A DNA stretch of 64,000 bases from Atribacter laminatus (GTDB lineage: Bacteria; Atribacterota; Atribacteria; Atribacterales; Atribacteraceae): contig NZ_CP065383.1 in NCBI RefSeq assembly GCF_015775515.1, forward strand, positions 930,001 to 994,000, read 5' to 3'. Positions 17,006 to 26,099 of this stretch are shown here, piece by piece. Position 1 is the first letter of the stretch, and each line of letters starts with the position of its first letter. The position numbers and the translations under genes are program-made. A model generated the notes under the pieces. That model made no database searches. It worked only from the letters and a program-made list of their open reading frames with translations, and was not told the DNA's origin.

Positions 17006-17991
17006 TGGTTTGCCTCCTGGTATAAATAACATGCCACTTGATGAGTATCGTTGACGCGATATAGAGCAGGTTTTTTTTCCGAGCACAAAGCAAAGGCACG
17101 GGGACAACGAGGATGAAAACGACAACCGGTCGGAGGATTAAAATAATCGGGAATTCTCCCCGGTATGCCCTCGGCGGTTCCTCCGCCGGTTAACCTGGGG
17201 ACGCAATCCATTAATGCTTGAGTATAAGGATGGAGGGGATGGGAAAATAACTCTTCAGTTGTTGATTCTTCAACAATTGATCCAGCATACATAACATAAA
17301 CCTGATTCGTCCATTCACGAATAACTCCAAGGGAATGGGAAATTAAAATGATTGCCATTTGTTTCTCTGCGGCAATTTGGTTAAGCAACCTTAAAATCTG
17401 GTCTTGAATGGTTACATCTAAGGAGGTACCAGGTTCATCGGCGATAAGTAATTGTTTTGATCTGGCAATAGCAAGAGCAATACAGACTCGTTGCCGCATT
17501 CCGCCACTTAATTGTAAGGGATAATTGTCTAATATCCGTTTTGGGTCAGGGAGAGAAACGTCTTGGAGAGCTCGCACCGAGACTTGATGGGCAGAAAGTC
17601 GAGATTGACCATCATCGCTTGACTGAGAATGTTGCACTACATCATGAAGTTGTTGTCCGATGGTAAAAACCGGATTGAGGGCAGCGGTTGGGTCTTGAAA
17701 TATCATTGATATACCAGTTTGACGCATTTTTTCGACCTCGGATTTTTTCATGGTAAGAACGTTTTTTCCATGGAAAAAAATTTCGCCCTGGACTATTTTT
17801 CCTGGAGGCTGAGGAAGGATACCCATGACGGTTTTCATGGTGGTGGTTTTTCCACAACCGGTTTCACCAACCAGGCCTACTTTCTCTCCTTGTGCAACGG
17901 AAAAATTAACTTCGTTCAAGACTTTTAAATATCCACCATAAACACGGAAGTTAACAGTTAGATTTTTGATATCAAGAATAAGTTGAGACAT
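17002..17991 (-). CDS. Peptide ABC transporter ATP-binding protein (OppD/DppD type)
   Basis: 329 residues. Walker A GLVGETGCGKTTT, Q-loop MIFQDPTAALNPV, signature LSGGMRQRVCIALAIA, Walker B QLLIADEPGTSLDV and the switch His in IILISHSLGVI. The C-terminal Cys-containing extension GCRFHPRCPRAFALCSEKKP is the oligopeptide-transporter domain. It ends by overlapping the next ATPase gene by four bases and starts two bases after the permease gene, forming a tight operon. Pairs with the OppF-like protein to energise import. Confidence 0.94.
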   Translation of the reverse strand: MSQLILDIKNLTVNFRVYGGYLKVLNEVNFSVAQGEKVGLVGETGCGKTTTMKTVMGILPQPPGKIVQGEIFFHGKNVLTMKKSEVEKMRQTGISMIFQDPTAALNPVFTIGQQLHDVVQHSQSSDDGQSRLSAHQVSVRALQDVSLPDPKRILDNYPLQLSGGMRQRVCIALAIARSKQLLIADEPGTSLDVTIQDQILRLLNQIAAEKQMAIILISHSLGVIREWTNQVYVMYAGSIVEESTTEELFSHPLHPYTQALMDCVPRLTGGGTAEGIPGRIPDYFNPPTGCRFHPRCPRAFALCSEKKPALYRVNDTHQVACYLYQEANQ

Positions 17992-17993
17992 AT

Positions 17994-18869
17994 TTAGGCT
18001 TCCTCCATAGAAAATAAATCGCTGATGCCGTCACCAAGGAGGTTGAATCCTAAAACAATCAGCATGATTGCTAAACCTGGAAAAACCGAGATCCACCAAT
18101 ATTCGGGAAGATATTTTGCTCCATCGGCAACCATGGATCCCAGAGCGGCTTTAGGGGCTTGCTCTCCTAATCCAACAAATGATAATGATGCCCCGATAAG
18201 AATAACCCAACCCATATCGAGGGTCATTTTAGTTAAAATAGTTGAAAGGCAATTGGGGAGTATTTCTTTAAAAAGAACATGAAACTTGCTCGCCCCTAAC
18301 AACTCTGCTGATTGAACGAAATATTCATTCCGTAAAGACGTAGCCATTCCATAAACCAAACGGGTATACCATGGCCACCACATTACTGAAACGGCTAACA
18401 TAGCATTAGTTAAATTGGGTTTAAGGACTGATGTAATAGCTAGGGCGAGAATCAGAGGAGGTACTGAAAGAAATATGTCGGTTATTCTCATTATGAAGAT
18501 ATCAATCCAAGTTTCTTTGAAATATCCAGCCAAAAGCCCTAAAGTGACTCCAATTGGTACAACAATCATGAGAACAACAATCCCCATAATCAATGATGAG
18601 CGAAAGGCATAAATGGTTCGGGTAAAAACATCACGTCCAAAAACATCGGTACCAAATAGGTGATGAGCCGATGGGGAAAGATTGGCTTCCTCATAATTTA
18701 CATACTTTCCAGAATGAGCCGGATAGGGAGTTACCCAGGGAGCAAGCAAAGCGCTAAAAATTACAAAAAGGACAATCACTAAACCCACAACCGAGAGGGG
18801 ATTTCGAGAGAATTTATACCAAGCTTTACCGCTTTTGGTTCTTTTGGGATTTTTTTTGGATAGAATCAT
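17994..18869 (-). CDS. Peptide ABC transporter permease (DppC/OppC type)
   Basis: 291-residue inner-membrane permease with a cytoplasmic N-terminus (KKNPKRTKSGKAWYKF), the N-terminal OppC-type helix, a periplasmic loop holding HHLFGTDVFGRDVFTRT, and five C-terminal helices. The cytoplasmic EAA loop, which docks on the ATPase, includes SAELLGASKFHVLFKEILPN. The ATG at 18869 follows AGGAG. It starts five bases after the DppB-like gene. Confidence 0.93.
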   Translation of the reverse strand: MILSKKNPKRTKSGKAWYKFSRNPLSVVGLVIVLFVIFSALLAPWVTPYPAHSGKYVNYEEANLSPSAHHLFGTDVFGRDVFTRTIYAFRSSLIMGIVVLMIVVPIGVTLGLLAGYFKETWIDIFIMRITDIFLSVPPLILALAITSVLKPNLTNAMLAVSVMWWPWYTRLVYGMATSLRNEYFVQSAELLGASKFHVLFKEILPNCLSTILTKMTLDMGWVILIGASLSFVGLGEQAPKAALGSMVADGAKYLPEYWWISVFPGLAIMLIVLGFNLLGDGISDLFSMEEA

Positions 18870-18874
18870 GGCAA

Positions 18875-19900
18875 TTAATCTCCTCTTTCAACTAATCGGA
18901 TTCGTGGATCGAGATAGGCAACAATAATATCGACAATAATGTTGATAAGAGTGAAAACAATTCCCAAGACCATAATTACCGCGATTATGGCATCGACATC
19001 TTTGCGAAGCATAACATTAATCCCATAACGGGAAATACCTGGCCAGTTAAAAAGAAGTTCTACTAAAAAAGCATTTCCCATTAATGATGCAAAATCTAAG
19101 CCTAGGATAGAAACGGTTGGGATAATGGATGGTTTGAAAAGGTATTTAAAAATTACCGTTCTTTCCGGGATACCATAGGAACGGGCAGCTGAGACATAGT
19201 CTTTTTTTGAGTTTTCCAGCATGCTGGAACGAGTGATGCGAGCTTCTTGAAACATTCCTCCCAAAGCAAGGCTAAAAGCGGGAAGCATTAAATGTTTTAA
19301 GGCATCAAAAAAAGCAGTTAGATTTCCGGTGAGCAAACTGTCAAGGGTTATTAAACCGGTAATTTTAGTCGGGGCATCAACCCACTGGCTGAGCCTGCCA
19401 ATGGTAGGAAATACCTGGTAATACATACCAAAGACCAGCAAAAGGATAATAGCAACGACAAATGCAGGAGTTGCTATCCCAATATAAGCAAAAATCCTTA
19501 TTAGATTATCAATCCAAGTATTACTGTGTCGTGCTGAGAGTATTCCTAAGAGGATTCCAAAAAAAGCCATAAATAATCCGGAAAAAAGAGCCAATTCAAG
19601 AGTGGCGGGTAAAAATTCTTTAATATCTTCGATGACCGGACGTCGTGTTAACAAAGATTCACCCAAATCACCCTGAAAAACTGATTTTATCCAATAAGCA
19701 TATTGAACAACTAACGATTCATCAAGATGAAGTTTATCTCGAAGTTTGTCAACTGCCTCCTGAGAGGCTCGAGGTCCAAGAGCTGCCCGGGCAGGATCTC
19801 CTGGTACCATTCGAGCTATGATAAAGACCACTATCGATAACCCGATGAGAACAAATATTGAATATCCCAAGCGTCGAGTGAGAAAGCGTGAAAAATTCAT
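18875..19900 (-). CDS. Peptide ABC transporter permease (DppB/OppB type)
   Basis: 341-residue inner-membrane permease. Typical start MNFSRFLTRRLGYSIFVL with the first helix, followed by VPGDPARAALGPRAS and the conserved DKLHLDESLVVQYAYW segment of the DppB family. The EAA-type loop is in the ARSYGIPERTVIFKY region, and the C-terminus VDIIVAYLDPRIRL is nearly invariant in these permeases. First of the four membrane and ATPase genes; the binding-protein gene lies upstream across a 316-base gap filled with repeats. Confidence 0.94.
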   Translation of the reverse strand: MNFSRFLTRRLGYSIFVLIGLSIVVFIIARMVPGDPARAALGPRASQEAVDKLRDKLHLDESLVVQYAYWIKSVFQGDLGESLLTRRPVIEDIKEFLPATLELALFSGLFMAFFGILLGILSARHSNTWIDNLIRIFAYIGIATPAFVVAIILLLVFGMYYQVFPTIGRLSQWVDAPTKITGLITLDSLLTGNLTAFFDALKHLMLPAFSLALGGMFQEARITRSSMLENSKKDYVSAARSYGIPERTVIFKYLFKPSIIPTVSILGLDFASLMGNAFLVELLFNWPGISRYGINVMLRKDVDAIIAVIMVLGIVFTLINIIVDIIVAYLDPRIRLVERGD

Positions 19901-20216
19901 ACCCTGGTTCTACCCTTTCCTTTTATCCTTTAAAGACAATGATGAATGATGAGCAACGGCGATCAGTAATGAAACCAATAATCACTAAAATAGGTACTCC
20001 CAAATTTCAGTTTTCTCCAACCCAGGAGAATGCAATTACGACTCGTTAACTATCCTGAAAAAATCGGAACGATTAATAAAGGTGTCATCCTGAGCCCTCG
20101 CTTTTTGAGGGCGTTTGGATCTCATCTTTTTTCATTATTTCCTCTCCCTTTGGATAAAAGGAGAGCGAGAGGGATTCGATTTTTTCTAATTCTTTCAAAT
20201 CCCTCTCGATTTTTTC
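19901..20216. repeat. R1b and R4 repeats inside the transporter operon
   Basis: Holds an R1b copy (about 20084-20128) whose centre is CCCTCGCTTTTTGAGGGCG and an R4-like copy with CCTCTCCCTTTGGATAAAAG (about 20140-20215). It separates the binding-protein gene from the permease genes without touching either frame. Confidence 0.65.
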
Positions 20217-21860
20217 TTACTTCACTAATTCGTCACGTTTATCCGGATACACTTTTATATCGAGCATATACTGATTGTAACCCATAACTGGGTTGACTTT
20301 TTCTCCGCGTTCAGCTCGATCAGCAGGAACCCAGTCTACATAAGCATCTTGATAGGCATAGTTTTCTGGTTGGTCGATCAAGAAAAGAGAAGGGCACAGG
20401 TCAACAAGGTATTCTTGAATTTTGCCGTACTTCTCAAAACGGGCATCTTTATCGATGGTATCAATGGCATCTTCAATCATGCTATCCAGTTGTTCGTCTT
20501 GAAGCCATTCGGATTGTTCCCAAGTCCCGCTGGAGGAGGAATGGTATTTTGATTGGATCATTGATCCGGCTTCGGCATAATGCGGCGAAACAAAAATGAG
20601 ATACATAGTTGCAGTGGTTTCTGGAGTGGCAACTTCTTCGATAATCTTCATCCAAGGATCTTTTATAACATTGACCTGAATTCCAATATCAGCTGCATTG
20701 GCTTGAATAAGAAGAGCAACTTTTTCTTCATCAGGAACTTCAGCACACCATACTAAGTCGACGGGATATTCATCGAGTTTATCAGCATAAGGGGAAAGAG
20801 CTAATTCTTCTTTGGCTTTTTCCAGGTCACGCTTGTATTGGAAAACATTGGGGTTGTGGCCAGGAAGAATAAAGGAAACCGGACCTTGACACTGATGTGA
20901 ACCGGGGAAAATGTGATTGGCAATCGCATCATAGTCTATTGAATAGGCAAGAGCTTTTCTAAAATGCACATCATCAGTCGGGGCTTTCTTGGTGTGCATC
21001 ATGGTAAAGAGAGTGCTTCCACCAAAAAGCTTGGCTACATTAATACCGTCTACTTTAGCAACATTGTCGTAAAATTCCGCTGGTTGTCGGAAATCGGAGA
21101 TTTCCAGCTCTCTTTTTTGAATCAGCGTTCGAACGGTTGCAGTTTCGGTAGTTCCAATATTTCTGAATGAATCTGGGGCATTCGGGTCAAAAGGTTTCCA
21201 ATAGTCGGCAAAACGAACAGCATGAAGGTATTCTTCTAACTTCATTTCTTGAACCTGATAAGGTCCAGAACCAGCATCGTTGGTGAGAAGCCATCTTTTC
21301 CCATAGTCTCCTAATTCGCCGAATTCATCATTTTGTTCAATATGAGCCATGGTCAAGTCCTTATTCAGCACATAGAGACGAACGAGTGAGTATAAAAAGG
21401 GACCAAAAGTCTTTTTAAGCTTAAAGGTCACGGTGTAATCATCATTGGCTTCGACACTGTCGATAACCGGTTTGAAGATATAGCTATAACCTTGCCCAAT
21501 TGCTAGTAATCGATCCATGGAAAATTTAACATCTTCAGCCTTCAGCTCACTGCCATCATGAAATTTTACTCCTGATCGTAATTTGAAAACATAGGTCAAA
21601 CCATCTTCAGAGATTGTCCATGATTCAGCTAAATGAGGCACGACTTCTCCATCATGGGTCGGAAACACCAATGTATCATACAGATTTGCCACTGAAACCG
21701 AGCTGGCAAAGTCAGCAGCAATAGCCGGGTCAATATAGCAAGGCCAGGCATTGGTCAGACGAATGGTTTTTTCAGAAGTTGAAGCAGCTAATGCAACACC
21801 TGAAAAAACAAAAAAACATAAAACCACAGATAAAATCCAGATAGTATAACGATTTTTCAT
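20217..21860 (-). CDS. Peptide ABC transporter solute-binding protein (SBP family 5)
   Basis: 547 residues with a signal peptide (about 1-26, ending GVALAAS). Family 5 signatures: RLTNAWPCYIDPAIAADFAS, SWTISEDGLTYVFKLR, GVKFHDGSELKAEDVKFSMD and ALAYSIDYDAIANHIFPG. The protein captures peptides (or related solutes) in the periplasm and passes them to the permease pair downstream. No lipobox cysteine is seen, so it is probably soluble or anchored by an uncleaved signal. ATG at 21860 follows GGGAGGGAATTGA. Two peptidase genes lie just upstream, supporting a peptide substrate. Confidence 0.93.
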   Translation of the reverse strand: MKNRYTIWILSVVLCFFVFSGVALAASTSEKTIRLTNAWPCYIDPAIAADFASSVSVANLYDTLVFPTHDGEVVPHLAESWTISEDGLTYVFKLRSGVKFHDGSELKAEDVKFSMDRLLAIGQGYSYIFKPVIDSVEANDDYTVTFKLKKTFGPFLYSLVRLYVLNKDLTMAHIEQNDEFGELGDYGKRWLLTNDAGSGPYQVQEMKLEEYLHAVRFADYWKPFDPNAPDSFRNIGTTETATVRTLIQKRELEISDFRQPAEFYDNVAKVDGINVAKLFGGSTLFTMMHTKKAPTDDVHFRKALAYSIDYDAIANHIFPGSHQCQGPVSFILPGHNPNVFQYKRDLEKAKEELALSPYADKLDEYPVDLVWCAEVPDEEKVALLIQANAADIGIQVNVIKDPWMKIIEEVATPETTATMYLIFVSPHYAEAGSMIQSKYHSSSSGTWEQSEWLQDEQLDSMIEDAIDTIDKDARFEKYGKIQEYLVDLCPSLFLIDQPENYAYQDAYVDWVPADRAERGEKVNPVMGYNQYMLDIKVYPDKRDELVK

Positions 21861-21940
21861 TCAATTCCCTCCCAAAATATTCAGTTAAAGTATTTTCAAG
21901 GATACCTTAATCGGCAAGATTTCTCAACTATTATTCTTTT

Positions 21941-22912
21941 TTATATCACAAAATTCCCATGTTCCATAATGATTTTGCCATCAAATTTAACCGTTGGATT
22001 AGTGACAATACCGTCGTCGTGAGTTTTCGATTCGATTTTTCCTCCCATATCGGTGTTCATTCCAAAGGCAATATGAATGGTACGGAAGGCTTTTTCGTCT
22101 TCTAAAATATTACCGGTTACCCGAGCTTTTTCATTGGTTCCAATGCCAAGTTCTGCAACCCAGTAAGCATTGGGATCATTCAGAGATTGGAGATGTCGTT
22201 CAAATTGGGTAGCTTCGGTTCCCCCCTCGAACTTGATGGCCTTACCGTCCTGTATGGTTATACGGATGGGGGTTGATAACAATCCTAATGGCGACTGAGA
22301 ACCATCAATAACCGCTACCCCATTGACCGATTCCTCAACCGGTGCTATGTAGGCTTCTCCAGCAGGTAAATTTCCCCAGCGTCCTTTTTCCCGATAGATA
22401 CCATCATCGGGAGGGATACCGGGTTTTCTCCCTTTTAAGCTCATTACCAGGTGGGTTCCCAGCTCGGTGGTAATTTCGACTTCCTGAGTTGATTCCATTA
22501 GTTTAGTCAGTTTCCAGCTCAATTCAGATATTTTTTGATAATCGGCAGTCATGGCTCCTATAGTCATAATATCTTCGGTAATCCCTGGTAAACTGGCGAT
22601 TCGAACTCCCTGGTTGGTTGCATCAACTCGGGCATGAGTGTGGGTTAAACTTTTGGTAGTGACCAGGAGAGCAATATCACTGGAAAGCATAGCTGCCCGT
22701 ACTTCTGAAGGTGGCTCTTGGGCGTGATGATCTCTTGGTGTCATTACCATCAGAGTGGCATCAATTCCTAAGGAATGAAAAGCATATAGAAAGCTTTCGG
22801 CAATGGCCAATTTTCCGGTATCGGTAACAACCAGCGCATTCTCACCCGGTTGAGCGCCCATGCAGTCACGAACGGCTATCATGGCGGCTTTCATAAGAGG
22901 AGTTAGATTCAT
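21941..22912 (-). CDS. M29-like aminopeptidase T / dihydroxypyridine dioxygenase-superfamily protein
   Basis: 323 residues from ATG 22912 (TGAGG seven bases before; a GTG at 22924 also possible). Matches the M29 (aminopeptidase T) superfamily pattern: an N-terminal Rossmann-like half (ENALVVTDTGKLAIAESF), then ELGTHLVMSLKGR, a GNLPAGEAYIAPVEES motif with the metal-binding glutamates, ELGIGTNEKARVTGNILEDEK, HIAFGMN and KTHDDGIVTNPTV. Close relatives include peptidases and ring-cleaving dioxygenases, so chemistry is uncertain; the transporter next door favours peptide cleavage. One base separates it from its paralogue at 22926. Confidence 0.75.
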   Translation of the reverse strand: MNLTPLMKAAMIAVRDCMGAQPGENALVVTDTGKLAIAESFLYAFHSLGIDATLMVMTPRDHHAQEPPSEVRAAMLSSDIALLVTTKSLTHTHARVDATNQGVRIASLPGITEDIMTIGAMTADYQKISELSWKLTKLMESTQEVEITTELGTHLVMSLKGRKPGIPPDDGIYREKGRWGNLPAGEAYIAPVEESVNGVAVIDGSQSPLGLLSTPIRITIQDGKAIKFEGGTEATQFERHLQSLNDPNAYWVAELGIGTNEKARVTGNILEDEKAFRTIHIAFGMNTDMGGKIESKTHDDGIVTNPTVKFDGKIIMEHGNFVI

Positions 22913-22925
22913 ATTTTGCCTCACT

Positions 22926-23975
22926 TTAGCTTTTGCCCAATTTTTGGGCGAGTGATTTCAGTTCGGGGTCGATAATTTGTCCTTTGTCAATAATAAGTGT
23001 TCCATCTAACCAAACTGAAGTGTTGAGACAGATCCCATCGGAATGAGATGGTGCTGGAATACCATTTGGCGGAAGCAATATCGCTCCAATGTTTCCAATT
23101 CCCCATTCAGTACAGCCCCAAACTCGTTCATCTTCTAAAATGTCTCCGGTCAACTTAGCACCCGGATTAAACCCATAACAGACATGGGCTAAGGCGTTCA
23201 TACGAGGGTGATTAAAGCTTTTCATCCAAGCTTCATATTCAGCGGCTTGGCTTCCCCCCTCGACTTTCACGATAACTCCCTTTTCAATATGTAAGTGAAT
23301 CGGCTGTTTGAGTAAGCCTAAGGGTGGAACTACTGACCCATCAAATACGATTATGCCATTGATAGTTTCCAGTTTTGGAGTCCAGGCGACTTGACCTGAC
23401 ATCATGTGAGAACCGGGAGTATCGGCATACCCTAGCTCACAATTAACCGGATGGTTAGAGTCGTTTTCGAAAGATACATCTTCACCGGCAGGTGTAGTCA
23501 TTCTCACTTTTTTGGCTTTACGAGTTTTTTCAGCCAGCTTTTCCTCTAATTCTTTTAACGTCGGATAGTCGACACGACCGATGCATCGGATCATCATGTC
23601 AACATTCATTCCCACTAAGCACATATGACGTAGTTGAGGGTTTTCTTGGACAGCAATATCGTAAGGAGTAGAATACAAAAGCCATTGATTATTAAATTCT
23701 GCCCAGGCATCAGCTTCTTTTAAAACAGCGGTAAGGGCTTTCTGGGGCAGCATTGGATCAGCTGCTTTTCCAACCCCCAGAGGAGATGGCGTCCAGACAA
23801 CCATGGGCTTGGCACCAGCGGCAAAAGCAGCTCGAGCAGTCGCATCAACAACCCGGGAATCGCTCTCGGTGTCAGCGGTGATAACAAAAGTTTCATCTTC
23901 TTTGAGTTTAAATAACTCATTCACTAAAATATCGGCAGCTTTCCCTAACTCGTATTCATAAAGCTTTGGCAACAA
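22926..23975 (-). CDS. M29-superfamily paralogue (aminopeptidase T / NicX-like)
   Basis: 349 residues starting at a TTG (23975 or 23972) behind AAAGGGGTG. Same architecture as the downstream gene: FVITADTESDSRVVDATARAA, VRMTTPAGEDVSFENDSNHP, GQVAWTPKLETINGIIVFDG, CYGFNPGAKLTGDILEDER and HSDGICLNTSVWLDGT. It shares enough with its neighbour (the GDILEDER/GNILEDEK and HxDGI motifs) to indicate an old tandem duplication, yet the metal-site region differs: where the paralogue has GNLPAGEAY this one has a DTPGSHMMSGQ stretch. The pair may form a heteromer or handle different substrates. Confidence 0.7.
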   Translation of the reverse strand: MLPKLYEYELGKAADILVNELFKLKEDETFVITADTESDSRVVDATARAAFAAGAKPMVVWTPSPLGVGKAADPMLPQKALTAVLKEADAWAEFNNQWLLYSTPYDIAVQENPQLRHMCLVGMNVDMMIRCIGRVDYPTLKELEEKLAEKTRKAKKVRMTTPAGEDVSFENDSNHPVNCELGYADTPGSHMMSGQVAWTPKLETINGIIVFDGSVVPPLGLLKQPIHLHIEKGVIVKVEGGSQAAEYEAWMKSFNHPRMNALAHVCYGFNPGAKLTGDILEDERVWGCTEWGIGNIGAILLPPNGIPAPSHSDGICLNTSVWLDGTLIIDKGQIIDPELKSLAQKLGKS

Positions 23976-23999
23976 AAAACACCCCTTTCTAAAAAATTA

Positions 24000-24536
24000 A
24001 TTATTGATCTTCTTGGTTATTATAACATTATAAATAAATTAAAAGGTTAGCAGAGGTATTTTACTCTCTCCTACACAGCTTTTTTCCTTATATTTTACCC
24101 TGTAAATACAATGAGAAGTGAGTTGTGAATGGTGAATGGTGAATTGTTAAAATAACCACCCTCATCTTGACCTTCTCCCATCAAGGGAGAAGGAATTATA
24201 GCCTTTTGTCATCCTGAGACCTCGCATTTCGAGGGCGTGAGGATCTCATCTTTTTAATTCTTTTTATTTCCAAATTATTTTTAAGTTTGAAATCTTTATG
24301 TTTTTAGGAAAAGAAACACCGGATTGTTGTTTTTATCATCAATTGTTTTTTCTTTTATTCGACTCACATCTCACTTCTCACGGCTCACTGATTCCAGTAA
24401 ATGAGATTGCCACGTCGCATAGGACGCTCCTCGCAATGACGGAACGGTATGGAATTCAAATCCCTCTTCATCCCCCTTTGCTAAAGGGGAAACTTTTCCA
24501 TCGCCCCTTTAGGAGAGAATGAAGAAGAAGTGAAAT
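24000..24536. repeat. Intergenic repeat mosaic (R3, R1b, R1a, R2)
   Basis: No gene. Contains a GTGAATGGTGAATGGTGAAT low-complexity stretch (about 24128-24148), an R3 hairpin (about 24170-24195), R1b (24206-24250), R1a (24403-24441) and R2 (about 24468-24492). The order R1a then R2 repeats at 34456, 36286 and 38082. Confidence 0.7.
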
Positions 24537-24567
24537 AAAAAAGGCCTCCCAAATTTTGGGAGGCCTC
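24537..24567 (-). terminator. Intrinsic terminator of the metalloprotease gene
   Basis: On the minus strand, AGGCCTCCCAAAA pairs with TTTGGGAGGCCT and is followed by TTTTTATTTC, 27 bases after the stop at 24594. Strong GC stem plus T-run; textbook form. Confidence 0.9.
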
Positions 24568-24593
24568 AAATTTAAATAAACAAGAGTAATATT

Positions 24594-26015
24594 TTAACGA
24601 TTCACCAAAGGAATAACCATCATTCCATCTTTGGGTACATTATTATAAGGTGATTTAGCCAAGGCATAACCTATGGGCAGATTATAAAGTCCATTTATAA
24701 CCGACCGGGTAGTTGAAGAAATTGTCGTGCTTCCATTGGCAATGGCATCCATGACGCTTCCATCATTAGTATGACCAGCAAAACCGACTACATGCCCTAA
24801 CTCATGAAGATAGAGCTCATATTTCGGCTTGATTGGATATCCGTACCAATTTCCTTCAGGAAGGATTCGAACCTCTGCTTTAATGAGCTGATAATTTGAC
24901 CACCAAACCGTGGCATAACCCCAAACCCCATTTCCCTGAGAGGTGATTGATGCGGCATCATAAAAAATGGTTATTGGACTGGTACTATCGGTTGATAACT
25001 GGAAGGTGGTAGTTCCTCCAATGATTGAGTTCCACTGGTTTAAAACATCCTGTACATTGATTCCAGGGTAATTGGTGGAATCCTTAACCTTAATGATCCC
25101 ATCCCTCCACCGTACCACATTATTCTTTCCATAGCTATACTGGGAAATGAGTTGGTAATTAATAGGTGAGCTTGGTGTTGGTGATGAACCTGCTAATGGC
25201 GTCGGTGTCGGTGTTGGATTTAAAGCACCATTCTGTACCACTACCTGATTACTGGTTGCTAATTTGGTATAACTCCCATTTCTAAAAAGCCGGAATTCAT
25301 ACTGACCGATAGTATTTGGAGCCTTGAAAATTAACGAACCATTTTTTTGCCCTCTTAAATATTGATAGCTGATTCGGGAATAATTATTTGAACCAACTTT
25401 AAAAAGACCGATCCAATCCCGGTAATACCCTGGTGCTCCAGTAAAATTGACAGTAATATTTCCTCCCGGGACTATAACACTTGGGCTTGCTGAAAGTGGT
25501 GAATTATTGTTTGTACTAGGAGGTGTTGGAGTCGGTGTTGGTGTTGGTGATGAACCTGCTAATGGCGTCGGTGTCGGTGTTGGATTTAAAGCACCATTCT
25601 GTACCACTACCTGATTACTGGTTGCTAATTTGGTATAACTCCCATTTCTAAAAAGCCGGAATTCATACTGACCGATAGTATTTGGAGCCTTGAAAATTAA
25701 CGAACCATTTTTTTGCCCTCTTAAATATTGATAGCTGATTCGGGAATAATTATTTGAACCAACTTTAAAAAGACCGATCCAATCCCGGTAATACCCTGGT
25801 GCTCCAGTAAAATTGACAGTAATATTTCCTCCCGGGACTATAACACTTGGGCTTGCTGAAAGTGAAGTTCCGGCGATTTCAATAACAGAAACGCCTGAAG
25901 CATCGTTAAGTTCTTTTTCAACTGAAGGTGTCATGGGTACATTAGTACAACCGGAAATGAAAGTAATGAGGAGAAGTCCGAGGATGGCGATAAAAAATAC
26001 TTTATTGCGCTTCAC
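24594..26015 (-). CDS. Lipoprotein zinc metalloprotease (metzincin-type) with duplicated N-terminal domain
   Basis: 473 residues from GTG 26015 behind AAGGAGG. Lipobox FISGC at about residue 22 predicts a lipid anchor. Then two identical copies of a domain of about 90 residues (starting SASPSVIVPGGNITVNF), each followed by a Thr/Pro linker, and a C-terminal protease domain. His404-Glu405-x-x-His408-x-x-Gly411-x-x-His414 (HELGHVVGFAGH) plus SVMD with a Met-turn at Met422 is the metzincin/matrixin zinc site. The two domain copies come from a perfect 325-bp DNA repeat. A c-di-GMP-I-like riboswitch lies in its leader, so expression is probably tied to the surface/biofilm switch. Protein substrate unknown. 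Confidence 0.88.
   Translation of the reverse strand: MKRNKVFFIAILGLLLITFISGCTNVPMTPSVEKELNDASGVSVIEIAGTSLSASPSVIVPGGNITVNFTGAPGYYRDWIGLFKVGSNNYSRISYQYLRGQKNGSLIFKAPNTIGQYEFRLFRNGSYTKLATSNQVVVQNGALNPTPTPTPLAGSSPTPTPTPTPPSTNNNSPLSASPSVIVPGGNITVNFTGAPGYYRDWIGLFKVGSNNYSRISYQYLRGQKNGSLIFKAPNTIGQYEFRLFRNGSYTKLATSNQVVVQNGALNPTPTPTPLAGSSPTPSSPINYQLISQYSYGKNNVVRWRDGIIKVKDSTNYPGINVQDVLNQWNSIIGGTTTFQLSTDSTSPITIFYDAASITSQGNGVWGYATVWWSNYQLIKAEVRILPEGNWYGYPIKPKYELYLHELGHVVGFAGHTNDGSVMDAIANGSTTISSTTRSVINGLYNLPIGYALAKSPYNNVPKDGMMVIPLVNR
25174..25498. repeat. 325-bp direct repeat, copy 1 (inside metalloprotease gene)
   Basis: Identical by eye to 25540-25864 over its full length (offset 366). Encodes one SASPSVIVPGG domain plus its linker. 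Perfect identity within a gene implies recent duplication or ongoing gene conversion. Confidence 0.92.
25540..25864. repeat. 325-bp direct repeat, copy 2 (inside metalloprotease gene)
   Basis: Second copy of the 25174-25498 repeat; the two are separated by 41 bases coding for a Thr/Pro/Asn linker. Confidence 0.92.
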
Positions 26016-26099
26016 TACTTATTCCTCCTTCAGGACTTTCTCCGAAGAAAAGAGGTTTTAAGAGTGACGCACCCTTTTGAGTTTAAACTCAAAAAAGAC
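26016..26099 (-). promoter_or_regulatory. Expression platform between GEMM aptamer and metalloprotease
   Basis: Contains a perfect 20-base palindrome TTTTGAGTTTAAACTCAAAA (26074-26093) directly after the aptamer and a UUCG-capped hairpin CTTTTCTTCGGAGAAAG (about 26038-26054) just before the AAGGAGG ribosome site. No T-run follows either stem cleanly, so the switch may act on translation rather than termination. Confidence 0.45.
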
